Assembly (NCBI GenBank): GCA_022376925.1
Contig: JAIOJX010000032.1
Span: 176,005,479 to 176,069,478 of the forward strand
Direction of reading: 5' to 3'
Source: Tragulus kanchil
Lineage: Eukaryota; Chordata; Mammalia; Artiodactyla; Tragulidae
Length of the DNA stretch: 64,000 nucleotides
Within the stretch, counting starts at the first letter, position 1. Every line of letters starts with the position of its first letter. Positions 1 to 11,460 of this stretch are shown here, piece after piece. Position numbers and translations under genes: made by a program. The notes under the pieces are model-generated. The model had not been told where the DNA came from. It did not search any database and was given only the letters and a program-made list of their open reading frames with translations.

Positions 1-849
1 AGTCTCTGCTGTACTTCCTCTGTGAATCTCACAGTTTATGACTAAATACAAAAGGCCAAGCGTGGTCTGACTGGCACAGACTAAAGTGAAAGACTGAAGC
101 TGTCACCTCCCTGTCCTGAGAGACAACCACTCCTCGTAAACCTGAAGAACACAAAGTCTTGTGAGTGGACGTCTCTCCATGTAGATGAAGTTTGAGTGTG
201 ACCTAAGATCTCAGTTTTTCTAACTCTAGTATCTGTCTCATTTCTCTTCTCAGTTCAGCTGGTCCCCAAGACACAGGAGCAGAAGATGACTCTGTATTCC
301 TCACTTACAACTATTTCCACCCCCATTCTTTGGCCCCTCTCCTGTTCCACTTCAACCATAGGTCCTCACCACCTCTTCCCCACTTAGATGTTTCCAGACT
401 GAGCCTTAACTGGGCATGTATATAAATAAATAAATAAATAAATAAATATATATATATATATATATTTTTTTTTTTCCACTGTGTTAAGGAACCCCTAGGG
501 ATCCTTTTCCAATAAGATGCTGATTGGTCAAAAATGGTTTCCAGTAACTCAGCCTTTGTTTTGTAAAAACATTATTGCAACATTGTATAACACTTTAGAA
601 ATGTTTCAAATTCAGGCTGGCTGGCGATTTAGCAGACAAGGGGGCTAGCATATGGAGTCTGTTATGCTCAAGAGGCTTGTGGGTTTATTTCTGGCACTGC
701 TAGGCAAGTCAGGATTAGCAACCAGGAGCGTCTTTTCAGATATGAGAAGGCCAGACCATCAGGTGTGGATACCTCTCTTGGACCAGTAGCTCAAGTCTTG
801 TGGGCGTATGAAAGAGGAAAAAAATTGGATATTCCAAAGCAATCAGGTT
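1..849. other. Unique non-coding stretch
   Basis: I see no recognisable gene, exon or RNA here. The only structure is the AT-rich simple repeat listed separately at 421-475. Frames are short and broken. The stretch ends where the first tandem duplication begins. Confidence 0.6.
421..475. repeat. (TAAA)n/(TA)n simple repeat
   Basis: Repeated TAAA units run into alternating TA and then a T run. This is a compound AT microsatellite in otherwise unique DNA. Length is likely polymorphic and hard to assemble accurately. Confidence 0.95.
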
Positions 850-980
850 ATAAAAGGGTGTGTATAAACATCATTCATTTATTTATTCAGCTTCAGCATA
901 TACACTGTGCCAGGGACAGAACTGCTTAAGATACAGAAGACCTCGGTCCTACCTTCAAAACATCCATATTCTAATCAAGG

Positions 981-1203
981 ATGAATGCGAAAAAAATTGA
1001 AAGTGTTAGTCCCTCAGTCAAGTCTGACTGCGAGCCCATGGATAGTAACCCACCAGGCTCCTCTATCCAGGGAATTCTCCAGGCAAGAATACTGGAGTGG
1101 GCAGACAATCCCTTCTTCAAAGGATCTTCCTGACTCAGAGACTGAACCCAGACCTCCTGCATTGTGGGCAGATTCGCTACTGCCTGAGCCACCAGGGAAG
1201 CTC
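981..1203 (-). mobile_element. Bov-tA SINE
   Basis: Ruminant tRNA-derived SINE, read on the minus strand. The tRNA-like head lies at the right end (GAGCCACCAGGGAAGC as its reverse complement) and the body contains the usual ACTCCAGTATTCTTGCC core in reverse. A 12-bp target-site duplication, TTCTAATCAAGG, flanks it at 969-980 and 1204-1215. It is non-autonomous and would have been mobilised by BovB. Confidence 0.95.
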
Positions 1204-1883
1204 TTCTAATCAAGGGTACACAAAAGGGAATGCAAATTACAGACCAGTTTGAGAATCGCAAGGTCTGGGGAAGTTGTGGCCACCTGAGAATGTGGGATTG
1301 AGAAGATGGTCGTTGGTCTGAGTTTAGGACCTTCTGCTAAATTTATGACAATTTGAGAGTCCTATAAAGTAGAAGAGGGGAGAGACACTTCGGACAATGG
1401 GAACTCCATGCAGAATTTCTGGACATAACACAGAAAAGATCATGTATTGAACATCATGAGCATCCTTCATCCTGCTTGTCTGAGAAACTGCTGTGTGATC
1501 ATTGGTTCACCTGCAGAGCCCCAGGCTTTTAGCCTTCTGGAAGAGCGTGCCCATGCTCAAAACTGGACATCTATACAAAGCTGGAGTCTTGTACACCTTG
1601 GCTCTGTCCACTGTGTTCTTGAGCCCTGTTGGTGATAAAGGGTTCATGGTAACGACTACTATCAAGCTTGAAGGCAGAAGGAGATTCAGCCAGTCTGGCT
1701 TTGCTCATTATTGACTCTGAGAACTTGCACCGCTCTCTAAACCTTGGGAGCCTGTTTGCTCGTTTGTTGCAGGTGGGTGAACACTCATACTTGCCTAGTG
1801 GAGACAGTGTCAGGATCATGGTACATGCCGAAATAAGTGAAGTGGACTCATTGGTCTATACAGCACTTTGTGAATTGCGTAGT
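1204..1883. other. Unique non-coding stretch inside D1
   Basis: No recognisable gene or named repeat. Several short frames of 60-80 codons occur here, overlap on both strands and reappear in copy 2 only because the block is duplicated. I see no splice-framed exon or conserved domain. Confidence 0.5.
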
Positions 1884-1960
1884 CATGCACTGATATGAGA
1901 GTCAGATCATGAAGAAGCCTGAGGCCAGAACACGGATGCTTTTGAATTGTGGTGCTGGAG
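1884..1960 (+). mobile_element. BovB 3' fragment cut by duplication junction
   Basis: This is the left part of the BovB fragment seen whole at 2995-3425. Here it stops at the D1 junction, so the truncation is a product of the duplication and not a retrotransposon 5' truncation. Confidence 0.7.
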
Positions 1961-2091
1961 ATAAAAGGGTGTGTATAAACATCATTCATTTATTTATTCA
2001 GCTTCAGCATATACACTGTGCCAGGGACAGAACTGCTTAAGATACAGAAGACCTCGGTCCTACCTTCAAAACATCCATATTCTAATCAAGG

Positions 2092-2314
2092 ATGAATGCG
2101 AAAAAAATTGAAAGTGTTAGTCCCTCAGTCAAGTCTGACTGCGAGCCCATGGATAGTAACCCACCAGGCTCCTCTATCCAGGGAATTCTCCAGGCAAGAA
2201 TACTGGAGTGGGCAGACAATCCCTTCTTCAAAGGATCTTCCTGACTCAGAGACTGAACCCAGACCTCCTGCATTGTGGGCAGATTCGCTACTGCCTGAGC
2301 CACCAGGGAAGCTC
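2092..2314 (-). mobile_element. Bov-tA SINE (second copy of 981-1203)
   Basis: Same insertion as 981-1203, repeated with identical flanking target-site duplications because the whole block is duplicated. It should not be counted as an independent insertion. Confidence 0.95.
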
Positions 2315-2994
2315 TTCTAATCAAGGGTACACAAAAGGGAATGCAAATTACAGACCAGTTTGAGAATCGCAAGGTCTGGGGAAGTTGTGGCCACCTGAGA
2401 ATGTGGGATTGAGAAGATGGTCGTTGGTCTGAGTTTAGGACCTTCTGCTAAATTTATGACAATTTGAGAGTCCTATAAAGTAGAAGAGGGGAGAGACACT
2501 TCGGACAATGGGAACTCCATGCAGAATTTCTGGACATAACACAGAAAAGATCATGTATTGAACATCATGAGCATCCTTCATCCTGCTTGTCTGAGAAACT
2601 GCTGTGTGATCATTGGTTCACCTGCAGAGCCCCAGGCTTTTAGCCTTCTGGAAGAGCGTGCCCATGCTCAAAACTGGACATCTATACAAAGCTGGAGTCT
2701 TGTACACCTTGGCTCTGTCCACTGTGTTCTTGAGCCCTGTTGGTGATAAAGGGTTCATGGTAACGACTACTATCAAGCTTGAAGGCAGAAGGAGATTCAG
2801 CCAGTCTGGCTTTGCTCATTATTGACTCTGAGAACTTGCACCGCTCTCTAAACCTTGGGAGCCTGTTTGCTCGTTTGTTGCAGGTGGGTGAACACTCATA
2901 CTTGCCTAGTGGAGACAGTGTCAGGATCATGGTACATGCCGAAATAAGTGAAGTGGACTCATTGGTCTATACAGCACTTTGTGAATTGCGGTAG

Positions 2995-3425
2995 TCATGC
3001 ACTGATATGAGAGTCAGATCATGAAGAAGCCTGAGGGCCAGAACACGGATGCTTTTGAATTGTGGTGCTGGAGATTACTCTTAAGTGTCCCCTGGGCTGC
3101 AAGGAGACCAAATCAGTGGATCCAAAAGGAAATCAGCCTTGAATATTCATTGGAAGGACCAGTGCTGAATTTGAAGTTCCAGGACTTGGGCCCCCTGCTG
3201 TGAAGTGTTGACTCACTGGAAAAGACCTTGATACTGGGAAACATTGAGGGCAGGAGGAGAAAGGGGTGACAAGATGAGGTGGCTACATAGTATCACCGAG
3301 TCAGTGGACTTAAATTTGAGCAAATTCTGGGAGATGATGGAAGACCGGGAAGCCTGGAGTGCTGTAGTCCATGGGGTTGCAAATAGTCAGACAGGGCTTA
3401 GTGACTAAACAGTAACAACAACAAA
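2995..3425 (+). mobile_element. BovB (RTE) LINE, truncated 3' end
   Basis: Sense-strand 3' end of the ruminant RTE retrotransposon BovB. Translation at 3048-3200 gives a degenerate version of the BovB protein C-terminus, including DAFELWCWR and a decayed run matching the family's usual 'LLRVPWTARRSNQ' region. The 3' part follows with the TGACTCACTGGAAAAGACC motif, a GGCAGGAGGAGAAAGG tract and a CAACAACAA tail. It is heavily 5'-truncated and stop-interrupted, so inactive. BovB supplies the reverse transcriptase thought to move Bov-tA SINEs. Confidence 0.88.
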
Positions 3426-3477
3426 ATATAATTTCCATTGTTAATAGCAGTAATTATTTGAAACTCACCCTGAGCTG

Positions 3478-3571
3478 AAGGAAATGGCACCTCACTCCAT
3501 ATTCTTGCCTGGACAATTCCATGGACAGAGGAGCCTGGCAGGCTATAGTCCATGGGGTCACAAAGAGTCAA
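3478..3571 (+). mobile_element. Bov-tA SINE fragment
   Basis: Only the body is present: GGAAATGGCACC, a variant of the ACTCCA..TTCTTGCC motif, then the GGACAGAGGAGCCTGGCAGGC core and the AAAGAGTC tail. The tRNA head is missing. Confidence 0.85.
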
Positions 3572-3599
3572 CGTTCACACTCTCTGAGGCTACTTGTTT

Positions 3600-4043
3600 C
3601 ATACTTTGAAACAAGGTCTGAGGGTCAGGGACTAATTTTTTAACTTGAGCCCTGTTGCCTGTCTCCTCAGGACTTTCCACCCTCTATTTTGGGACACATG
3701 GTAAGTGTAACCCTTCTTCCCTTTGGCAGTCATCCGTGGGTCTGAGGGCTGATGTTCTGTATCCCATTCTCTTTCTTTCCTCCCAGTCTGTCCTTGGGGG
3801 GCCTCTGAGAGCAGATTTGGACTCACTGAAGGGTGATGTGATTTCTGTCCCAGGCCTCCCTGAGGGTAGGGGTCTGTCTCGTTCCATTCATCTCTTTGGG
3901 AATTCCTCTTCTCTCCTGTAAAATAAGAGGTCGGAAAGGAAGAGAGTGTGCTCACTAAGCCCTATTCCACCCATGGCCAGCCTGTACATTCTGGAATTCT
4001 CTGGATTCATTTATGAAGTTCTCCATAGCCTTGAGTGAGTCCC
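3600..4043. other. Unique non-coding stretch inside D2
   Basis: No recognisable gene or repeat. Open frames of 67-107 codons on the minus strand and 88 on the plus strand overlap each other and differ between copies because of the one-base G-run difference near 3796, which argues that none is a real protein. Confidence 0.5.
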
Positions 4044-4073
4044 ATGGGGGCCAGGCCTTGAGAATTGCGGTAG

Positions 4074-4504
4074 TCATGCACTGATATGAGAGTCAGATCA
4101 TGAAGAAGCCTGAGGGCCAGAACACGGATGCTTTTGAATTGTGGTGCTGGAGATTACTCTTAAGTGTCCCCTGGGCTGCAAGGAGACCAAATCAGTGGAT
4201 CCAAAAGGAAATCAGCCTTGAATATTCATTGGAAGGACCAGTGCTGAATTTGAAGTTCCAGGACTTGGGCCCCCTGCTGTGAAGTGTTGACTCACTGGAA
4301 AAGACCTTGATACTGGGAAACATTGAGGGCAGGAGGAGAAAGGGGTGACAAGATGAGGTGGCTACATAGTATCACCGAGTCAGTGGACTTAAATTTGAGC
4401 AAATTCTGGGAGATGATGGAAGACCGGGAAGCCTGGAGTGCTGTAGTCCATGGGGTTGCAAATAGTCAGACAGGGCTTAGTGACTAAACAGTAACAACAA
4501 CAAA
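4074..4504 (+). mobile_element. BovB 3' end (second copy of 2995-3425)
   Basis: Duplicate of the BovB fragment at 2995-3425, at the D2 offset of 1079 bp. Not an independent insertion. Confidence 0.88.
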
Positions 4505-4556
4505 ATATAATTTCCATTGTTAATAGCAGTAATTATTTGAAACTCACCCTGAGCTG

Positions 4557-4650
4557 AAGGAAATGGCACCTCACTCCATATTCTTGCCTGGACAATTCCA
4601 TGGACAGAGGAGCCTGGCAGGCTATAGTCCATGGGGTCACAAAGAGTCAA
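4557..4650 (+). mobile_element. Bov-tA fragment (second copy of 3478-3571)
   Basis: Duplicate of the fragment at 3478-3571 within D2. Confidence 0.85.
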
Positions 4651-5121
4651 CGTTCACACTCTCTGAGGCTACTTGTTTCATACTTTGAAACAAGGTCTGA
4701 GGGTCAGGGACTAATTTTTTAACTTGAGCCCTGTTGCCTGTCTCCTCAGGACTTTCCACCCTCTATTTTGGGACACATGGTAAGTGTAACCCTTCTTCCC
4801 TTTGGCAGTCATCCGTGGGTCTGAGGGCTGATGTTCTGTATCCCATTCTCTTTCTTTCCTCCCAGTCTGTCCTTGGGGGCCTCTGAGAGCAGATTTGGAC
4901 TCACTGAAGGGTGATGTGATTTCTGTCCCAGGCCTCCCTGAGGGTAGGGGTCTGTCTCGTTCCATTCATCTCTTTGGGAATTCCTCTTCTCTCCTGTAAA
5001 ATAAGAGGTCGGAAAGGAAGAGAGTGTGCTCACTAAGCCCTATTCCACCCATGGCCAGCCTGTACATTCTGGAATTCTCTGGATTCATTTATGAAGTTCT
5101 CCATAGCCTTGAGTGAGTCCC

Positions 5122-5890
5122 TTGGGAAGAAATTTGGGGTTATACAGAGAGAGGGTATGGGAGGGTCCCTGTGAAAGAGCACAGGCAGAGGGAAGACTCA
5201 CGGTCCTTTGTGACCTTCAGGGAGACAAATCAGAGCATGGTGGCTCATTTAGTGTCTGGAGATCCAGTAGAGGTTGATGAAGGCATTAGGCAAATACAGG
5301 AGTCTAAGCGCAGCCCTGTGGTTTCAGAGCCAGGAGAACTGAATGCATCTTATGAGGAAGTGTCTCCCTGACTACTGGAGACCCCCCTTTATCCACCAAG
5401 AGATATTTATGATGGCCAAGCTTTTATCGAGTTATTAATAGTGGTCATGAGTTGCACATGCTGATATCTAGAAGGAATGAAAATGGTACAGACTGAAGGA
5501 GAAAAGTGGACAATATGTCTCACTTCCCACCCCAGCGTGCCCCTGCCACTTTGATTTGTAACAGCAGCAAAGAACAGCCATGAATGTCACCAGCAGTGTG
5601 GGGACTCCCAACACGTGAGTGGAAGATCTGACCAGGGTTGGACAGGGAGGATGTGGTCAAGCTCTGTGACCTTCAGGATCTGTCCCCTCCAATTTTTCCA
5701 GTTATCCCATTTCTGATAGCAGATGAACAGGTTTTCTAGAGCAGTTTATAGAAAAAATTAGTCTCCAGGCATGGGACCATTCTACTGGGACCCTGTAAGC
5801 AAGGCAGTGCTGGGGATGTGCGCTCAGAGCTGGGAAAGGAGACGCCAGTCACCTAACGAGGGCACAATAGGGTGGATTAGAGAATAAAAA
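5122..5890. other. Unique non-coding stretch
   Basis: Single-copy DNA between D2 and the next SINE. A 66-codon frame lies at 5171-5371, with no recognisable domain, promoter or splice context. I see no gene. Confidence 0.5.
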
Positions 5891-6123
5891 TGAAAGTGTT
5901 AGTTTCAGTCAGTTAGTTAGTAACTGACTGTTAGTGTCAGTTGTGTCCAACTGTCTGCAACCCAATGGACTGCAGCCTGCCAGGCTCCTCTGTCTGTGGA
6001 ATTCTCCAGGCAAGGATACTGGAGTGGGAAACCATTCCCTTCTCCAGAGGATCTTCCCCACCCAAGGACTGAACTCAGCTCTCCTGCATTGCAGGCAGAT
6101 TCTTTACCATCACCAGGGAAGCT
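5891..6123 (-). mobile_element. Bov-tA SINE
   Basis: Full-length-like Bov-tA on the minus strand. The tail end is at the left (TGAAAGTGTTAG, then a short CAGT-rich stretch), the CAAGGATACTGGAGTGGG core is central, and the tRNA-derived head (ACCATCACCAGGGAAGC) is at the right. Confidence 0.93.
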
Positions 6124-6756
6124 CAAGCAAAAACTTTGTGGGAACATCAGTGCTGAAGCCTAGGAAACCAAAATCATCCCATGAATGTGAGGGTGCTGAC
6201 TGCCCTCAGGCTCCTTAAGCAGCTGTTTGCAAGGCACCCCAAGCTTCTCCTGACTTGTTCTTGAGCTACTGTTTCTACAAGAGAATATGCTTCATGAGAA
6301 AAGGACCCAGATGCATTCTCTGTTTTGTGTTTTCATAAATGATGTTGAAGACTTAGATGCAGGAATAAAGTGCAAGATTGGGAGCAAGATGGAAGCACAG
6401 GGAGAACAAAAAGAGAGCAAAGGATGGACAGAATGACTGTGAATGCCAGGCTTGACCACCTGCACAGCTCCCTGTGACTCCAGGGAAAGGCTCCGAGCTA
6501 TCAGCCAGCTGAACCCTGCAAATCCTCCACAGTCAGGCTGGGTGTGTGAGCTGCTGCAGGGCCGCCGTGCTACCCTGCAAGGGTCTGCTCTCATTACAAG
6601 CAAGACAGGTGGGTCTGGAGGAAACGTGGACTTACTTTTAGGGAGCTACACTTCTGGGGTCACATGTTTACTGGAAGTTGAGCAAAGTGACCCCTTGAGA
6701 TTAGAGTGGAAAATACAGAGGAGAGAAGAGCCGGCTAGAGTTGGAGGGGAACAGCA
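6124..6756. other. Unique non-coding stretch
   Basis: No gene recognised. A 134-codon plus-strand frame at 6443-6847 is one of the longer ones but lacks any domain and crosses the start of the D3 unit. It looks fortuitous. Confidence 0.5.
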
Positions 6757-6960
6757 GCTCCAGCCAATCCTGCCTCTATTCAGATGCCATCAGTGGGTTT
6801 GGCAGGCTAGTTTGCCATCTACTTCAGAGGACCATGGTACAGATTAAGAGAGGCTGAATGCTAATTTGCACATATGGAAATGCTTTTTCTCACCGTTGAT
6901 GGCTCTGTTGTGGACAGATGGAATTAGCGAGAACTTCGAAGTCGTGAAGGCAAACACATC

Positions 6961-7086
6961 AAAAAAAAAAAAAAGAAAGAAAAGCAAGCTGATCTCTTCT
7001 CTTTCCCACTTTTTCGGTCTACTTCCCTCTTTTTCTTTTTTTTTTTCCTTTCCACCATTTTTCTTTTTCTTTTCTCCTCCTCTCAG
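6961..7086. repeat. Poly-purine then poly-pyrimidine tract
   Basis: An A-rich run (6961-6984) is followed about 40 bp later by a long C/T-only stretch (about 7022-7084). The two could pair as an imperfect stem. Low complexity, repeated at 8051-8176 within D3. Confidence 0.85.
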
Positions 7087-7621
7087 GTGAATCTTCAGAC
7101 TGCAGGAGAGGAAATGAAATCGCCCCAGAATTGCTCCTGGCATTAATAATGCATCAATTGTATTTCAATTGCAAATCATGCTTTAGGAGAGAATTGCTCC
7201 CATATCAGTGGTGAGGTGATTTGGGGAGCCAGAAAAGTCGTGAGAAATGAAGGCCAGTCTTCAGAGAATGGTGGTGTCCCTCCTGTCATTGACCTGGGGA
7301 GACTGAGGCTGTGGGCTCCTGCATCCCTTTTCCTGAGCCTTTGTGTCACAGTTTGCTTTCTTGTGGACTCCGGTGGGTTCCTGTCCCCAAAGGGAAAAGT
7401 CTCTTCAGATGCACTGGCTTGCTTCAGGGCGGAAACAATAAATCCGCTGGGATTACCTTTTATTATTATTTTTCTTTCTTTCTTGTACTCTGTGCCTTTG
7501 ATGGGGAAGGTCTGTAATATTTTATTTATTTGGCACACTAACCAGGTTTAACGTCCTTTCAGAACTTGACACATGAAGGTGCTCCCTAGCTGAGATGCCT
7601 ACCTGGGAAGCTGTCCCTCCT

Positions 7622-7806
7622 CAGGGCTTGGCAAACTTTTCCATAAAGGGTCACAGAGTGAACCTTTGCAGCTTTCCGGGGCAGAGGAGTCTCTTGCACT
7701 TAGGAAAGCAGCCATAGAGACCATACAAGCAAATTGGAGTGGCTACGTGCCAGTAGAGCATTCCTTACACAGACTTGGCCCGAGGACCACCGTTTACCAC
7801 GCCTGC
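7622..7806 (+). mobile_element. Old hAT-type non-autonomous DNA transposon
   Basis: The ends are imperfect inverted repeats (CAGGGCTTGGCAAAC and GTTTACCACGCCTG). The interior keeps TTTTCCATAAAGGG, AAAGCAGCCATAGA and the GGCTACGTGCCAGTAGAGC region of a common mammalian MER element. The TIR style suggests the hAT-Charlie group, but I am not sure of the family name. It is internally deleted and I see no clear 8-bp target duplication, so it is ancient. Confidence 0.7.
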
Positions 7807-7828
7807 TCTAAGAAATCCTCCCTTTACA

Positions 7829-7847
7829 TGGATTTATTTATTTTGGG
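7829..7847 (-). mobile_element. CHR SINE tail cut by D3 junction
   Basis: Only the first bases of the CHR element at 8908-9158 are present here before the sequence jumps back. The truncation is caused by the duplication junction. Confidence 0.7.
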
Positions 7848-8050
7848 CTCCAGCCAATCCTGCCTCTATTCAGATGCCATCAGTGGGTTTGGCAGGCTAG
7901 TTTGCCATCTACTTCAGAGGACCATGGTACAGATTAAGAGAGGCTGAATGCTAATTTGCACATATGGAAATGCTTTTTCTCACCGTTGATGGCTCTGTTG
8001 TGGACAGATGGAATTAGCGAGAACTTCGAAGTCGTGAAGGCAAACACATC

Positions 8051-8176
8051 AAAAAAAAAAAAAAGAAAGAAAAGCAAGCTGATCTCTTCTCTTTCCCACT
8101 TTTTCGGTCTACTTCCCTCTTTTTCTTTTTTTTTTTCCTTTCCACCATTTTTCTTTTTCTTTTCTCCTCCTCTCAG
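8051..8176. repeat. Poly-purine/pyrimidine tract (copy of 6961-7086)
   Basis: Duplicate of the low-complexity block within D3. Confidence 0.85.
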
Positions 8177-8711
8177 GTGAATCTTCAGACTGCAGGAGAG
8201 GAAATGAAATCGCCCCAGAATTGCTCCTGGCATTAATAATGCATCAATTGTATTTCAATTGCAAATCATGCTTTAGGAGAGAATTGCTCCCATATCAGTG
8301 GTGAGGTGATTTGGGGAGCCAGAAAAGTCGTGAGAAATGAAGGCCAGTCTTCAGAGAATGGTGGTGTCCCTCCTGTCATTGACCTGGGGAGACTGAGGCT
8401 GTGGGCTCCTGCATCCCTTTTCCTGAGCCTTTGTGTCACAGTTTGCTTTCTTGTGGACTCCGGTGGGTTCCTGTCCCCAAAGGGAAAAGTCTCTTCAGAT
8501 GCACTGGCTTGCTTCAGGGCGGAAACAATAAATCCGCTGGGATTACCTTTTATTATTATTTTTCTTTCTTTCTTGTACTCTGTGCCTTTGATGGGGAAGG
8601 TCTGTAATATTTTATTTATTTGGCACACTAACCAGGTTTAACGTCCTTTCAGAACTTGACACATGAAGGTGCTCCCTAGCTGAGATGCCTACCTGGGAAG
8701 CTGTCCCTCCT

Positions 8712-8896
8712 CAGGGCTTGGCAAACTTTTCCATAAAGGGTCACAGAGTGAACCTTTGCAGCTTTCCGGGGCAGAGGAGTCTCTTGCACTTAGGAAAGCA
8801 GCCATAGAGACCATACAAGCAAATTGGAGTGGCTACGTGCCAGTAGAGCATTCCTTACACAGACTTGGCCCGAGGACCACCGTTTACCACGCCTGC
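8712..8896 (+). mobile_element. hAT-type element (copy of 7622-7806)
   Basis: Same element as at 7622-7806, repeated by D3. Confidence 0.7.
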
Positions 8897-8907
8897 TCTA
8901 AGAAATC

Positions 8908-9158
8908 CTCCCTTTAAATGGATTTATTTATTTTGGGCTGTGCTGGGTCTCCATTGCTCCACACAGACTTTTCTCTCATTGTGGAAGCTTCTCCTGTTTG
9001 CAGCTTAGGGCTCTAGGCACATAGACTCAGTGGTCACAGTACACACACAGGCTTAGTTGCTCTGTGACACGTGAAGTCTTCCTGTGCTGGGGATCAAACC
9101 CATGTCCCCTGCACTGGCAGGTGGATTCTGAAGCACTGGATCACCAGGGAAGACACTC
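8908..9158 (-). mobile_element. CHR-type SINE (CHR-2-like)
   Basis: Minus-strand tRNA-Glu-derived SINE. It starts with an AT-rich tail and GGGCTGTGCTGGGTCT, keeps the GGGCTCTAGGC and GGCTTAGTTGCTC blocks, and ends with the B-box region and CACCAGGGAAG head. An AAGAAATC target duplication lies at 8900-8907 and 9159-9166. Internally deleted and diverged. Confidence 0.88.
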
Positions 9159-9166
9159 AAGAAATC

Positions 9167-10937
9167 TTTAGTTGTAGAAATCACACAGTTCTATCCTTCT
9201 GAGGCTCTGTTTTCTAATGTTTCCAAGGGCTGCATGAATGTATGTCCTAATACAAGAAAGGTGTTCTTCCTTCTGTGTCCTGGCTAACATTAGAATCTCA
9301 TCTCTGGGCTCCTCTCTCCCTTACTTGGGCATCCACATTGGGGTGACTTCCTCCCCAGTGTGTAATTCCCCATGGAGACATTCCCAGGATGGTAGCTACC
9401 AGCTAGAAGATACTCCCCCAGATACACACTACTAAAAGAAGACAGGGAATCACTCGAATATCATTGATATTCCAGGCCATTTAACATTGTCCCAACCTCT
9501 GGACCACCAGGCCATATTCCATTAGGGCAGGGATGTTGTTTATCTGTTAACATATACTATTATTTTTATATATGCAGATTAAAAACCATACACTCATAAG
9601 TTATATGTGGAGAGAAAAAGATTCACAGATATATAGACATGGAAATAAAAGAAGGGATAAATGGATAGATGGATGGATGGGATGGAAAAATAAACTATGA
9701 AAAGGCATGCCTTAGAAATGATCTAATTTATCTAAATCATCTAAACTACTTAATTTTCCTAATTCTATATAGCCTATGTTCCCTTTTGTTAATATGAATC
9801 TAACAAGAATTTCATACCTTCTCACATTATAATTTAGGAAAAAATTAGTTTGCAAAATCGGAAGTGCTCTGAGAATTTTCATACATAATACAGGTATACG
9901 ACGGTGTTGTTTTTTTTCCACCTTGCTTGTCTTGATTGCTCTTTGAAAACATTCAAGAAATGTAATCTTGTCACCAAGAATAAATTGCCACTATTATGAT
10001 TAATATAATTTGGGATTCATGTAAGTTAAAATTATTATGAAAATAAAAGGAAATATAAAATTGAATATGTTTTTACACATCCATTCTAATGCAAATTCTG
10101 ATCAGAGGAATGTTCTTCTTGCCAGGTTAAGACTCACCCTTTATGTACTACTGACATTATAGCCATGGTTCAAACCCAACGCTTGTAAAACAGTAAAAAA
10201 AAAAAAAATCCTGTATAGGTTTTTGAAAAAAAAGCTGAATTTTAAATTGCTAGGTGCCATGCATGCTTCTTCAAACTAAAGTCAGCTCTATTGCACCTTT
10301 CCAGGTATTGCAGGTAAGTCCCCTTGTAGTCATCCTAAACTGGGCAAGAATTGGTTTCAGATAACTCATGATTGTTTGCATGACCTAACTTCTATTTAAT
10401 TAGAAAAATAGGCTCAGGAAGGTTTTTTTCACTCATTACTCAGAGGCTCTCAACATAGTAGGAAAAAAGTGTTCCATGAAATTTAAGAAAATGGTACAGA
10501 AACAGCTCAGAATCAGTCCCTTGCCTTGGAGAACATGAATGGTTGAAAAGCAAGAAAAATATGGAAAGAAGAGTTACAAGAGAAGGGAAGAATTGCAGAG
10601 CTTCACCAATGGATTGTGCAAAGTGCAGACTGAGAAGAAACAGAATCCAGTTCAGCTGGCCTCTAACAGACTGAGGAATGTGGGACAAATCTCTAATCAC
10701 GAGAACATCATATCCCAGAGGAAGAGAAACAGACTGAAATGGAAGCCAGCATTCATACCATCCATCTGGCTCTGGGGTGGTGCTTCCATACCAGGTTTCA
10801 CGACCGTCAATGCTGCTGGTTTACCAGGTGTGGAAACGGATGGACTGCCCATCCCTGCCACCCTCTTTGTAGCCTTGTTCTGTGGATGTACCACGGGAGC
10901 AGTCAATACAGCCTCGCCTTGTTAGCTCCTCCCACTG
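9167..10937. other. Long AT-rich unique stretch
   Basis: About 1.8 kb of single-copy, AT-rich DNA. A short GGAT-type run lies at about 9662-9684 and an A run near 10196. Open frames of 65-128 codons have no recognisable domain. I see no gene and no named repeat. Confidence 0.5.
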
Positions 10938-11460
10938 CCACGCCCCTGGTACAGAACAGCTTTAAATTACAGGCAGTAGCACCTGAACATTCTGAGCATA
11001 GAAGGAAGCACATTTTATGAGCGATGCTGATCCTTTGTGTCTAAGCTTGTGCTTTGCCTACACACTGTATGTTTTTTGAATGGTGCATGAAAGCCAGGGA
11101 AAGGATGACAAAATATACAAGATCCCTTAATTGTTTATTATATTCATATTTTCACGATCTTTTCAGTTTCTTAAAGAAATACCTGACTGTTATACAAAAA
11201 ATGCTGGGACTCTGGAACAATAAAAAGATAAAAATACACATCATCCATAATCTCCTAACAAAGGGGGAAAAAAAACAAACATTATTTGTCTTTTAGAATG
11301 TTTCAAGTGTACTCGTGTTATAGCAGTTATATTGAATATAAATTTTTACATTTGCTTCCTTACTCAACTTTGTATTATAAATATTTTTGCACATACTCAA
11401 ATTATTTGGAAATACAACTTTTTTTATGTCTGGCTGATTATTGTGATTCAATAAGAATTC

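Larger units (their letters stand above)
850..3073. repeat. Tandem duplication D1, period about 1111 bp
   Basis: Copy 1 is 850-1960 and copy 2 is 1961-3073. The copies are nearly identical and carry the same Bov-tA. Copy 1 lacks one G in two short G runs near its right end (around 1880 and 1922), which is the kind of homopolymer difference expected of long-read consensus. Copy 1 breaks inside a BovB fragment, after which the sequence jumps back to the start. Copy 2 overlaps the next duplication (D2), so 2983-3073 exists three times in the window. Confidence 0.97.
2983..5121. repeat. Tandem duplication D2, period 1079 bp
   Basis: Copy 1 is 2983-4043 and copy 2 is 4062-5121. They are separated by about 18 bp of filler (4044-4061) that neither copy explains. 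A run of six G near 3796 is five G in copy 2. Both copies contain the BovB 3' end and a Bov-tA fragment. After copy 2 the sequence continues into new DNA. Confidence 0.97.
6757..8937. repeat. Tandem duplication D3, period 1090 bp
   Basis: Copy 1 is 6757-7847 and copy 2 is 7848-8937. Copy 1 stops partway into the tail of a CHR SINE, and the jump back occurs at a 3-bp shared GCT. Copy 2 reads through into the rest of that SINE. One substitution (ACATGG versus AAATGG near 7826/8916) is visible close to the junction. The rest, including long A and pyrimidine tracts, appears identical. Confidence 0.97.

Noticed and set aside
6443..6847. 134-codon frame as a possible exon
   Set aside because: No domain or convincing splice context, and the frame crosses the D3 boundary without being preserved as a unit.
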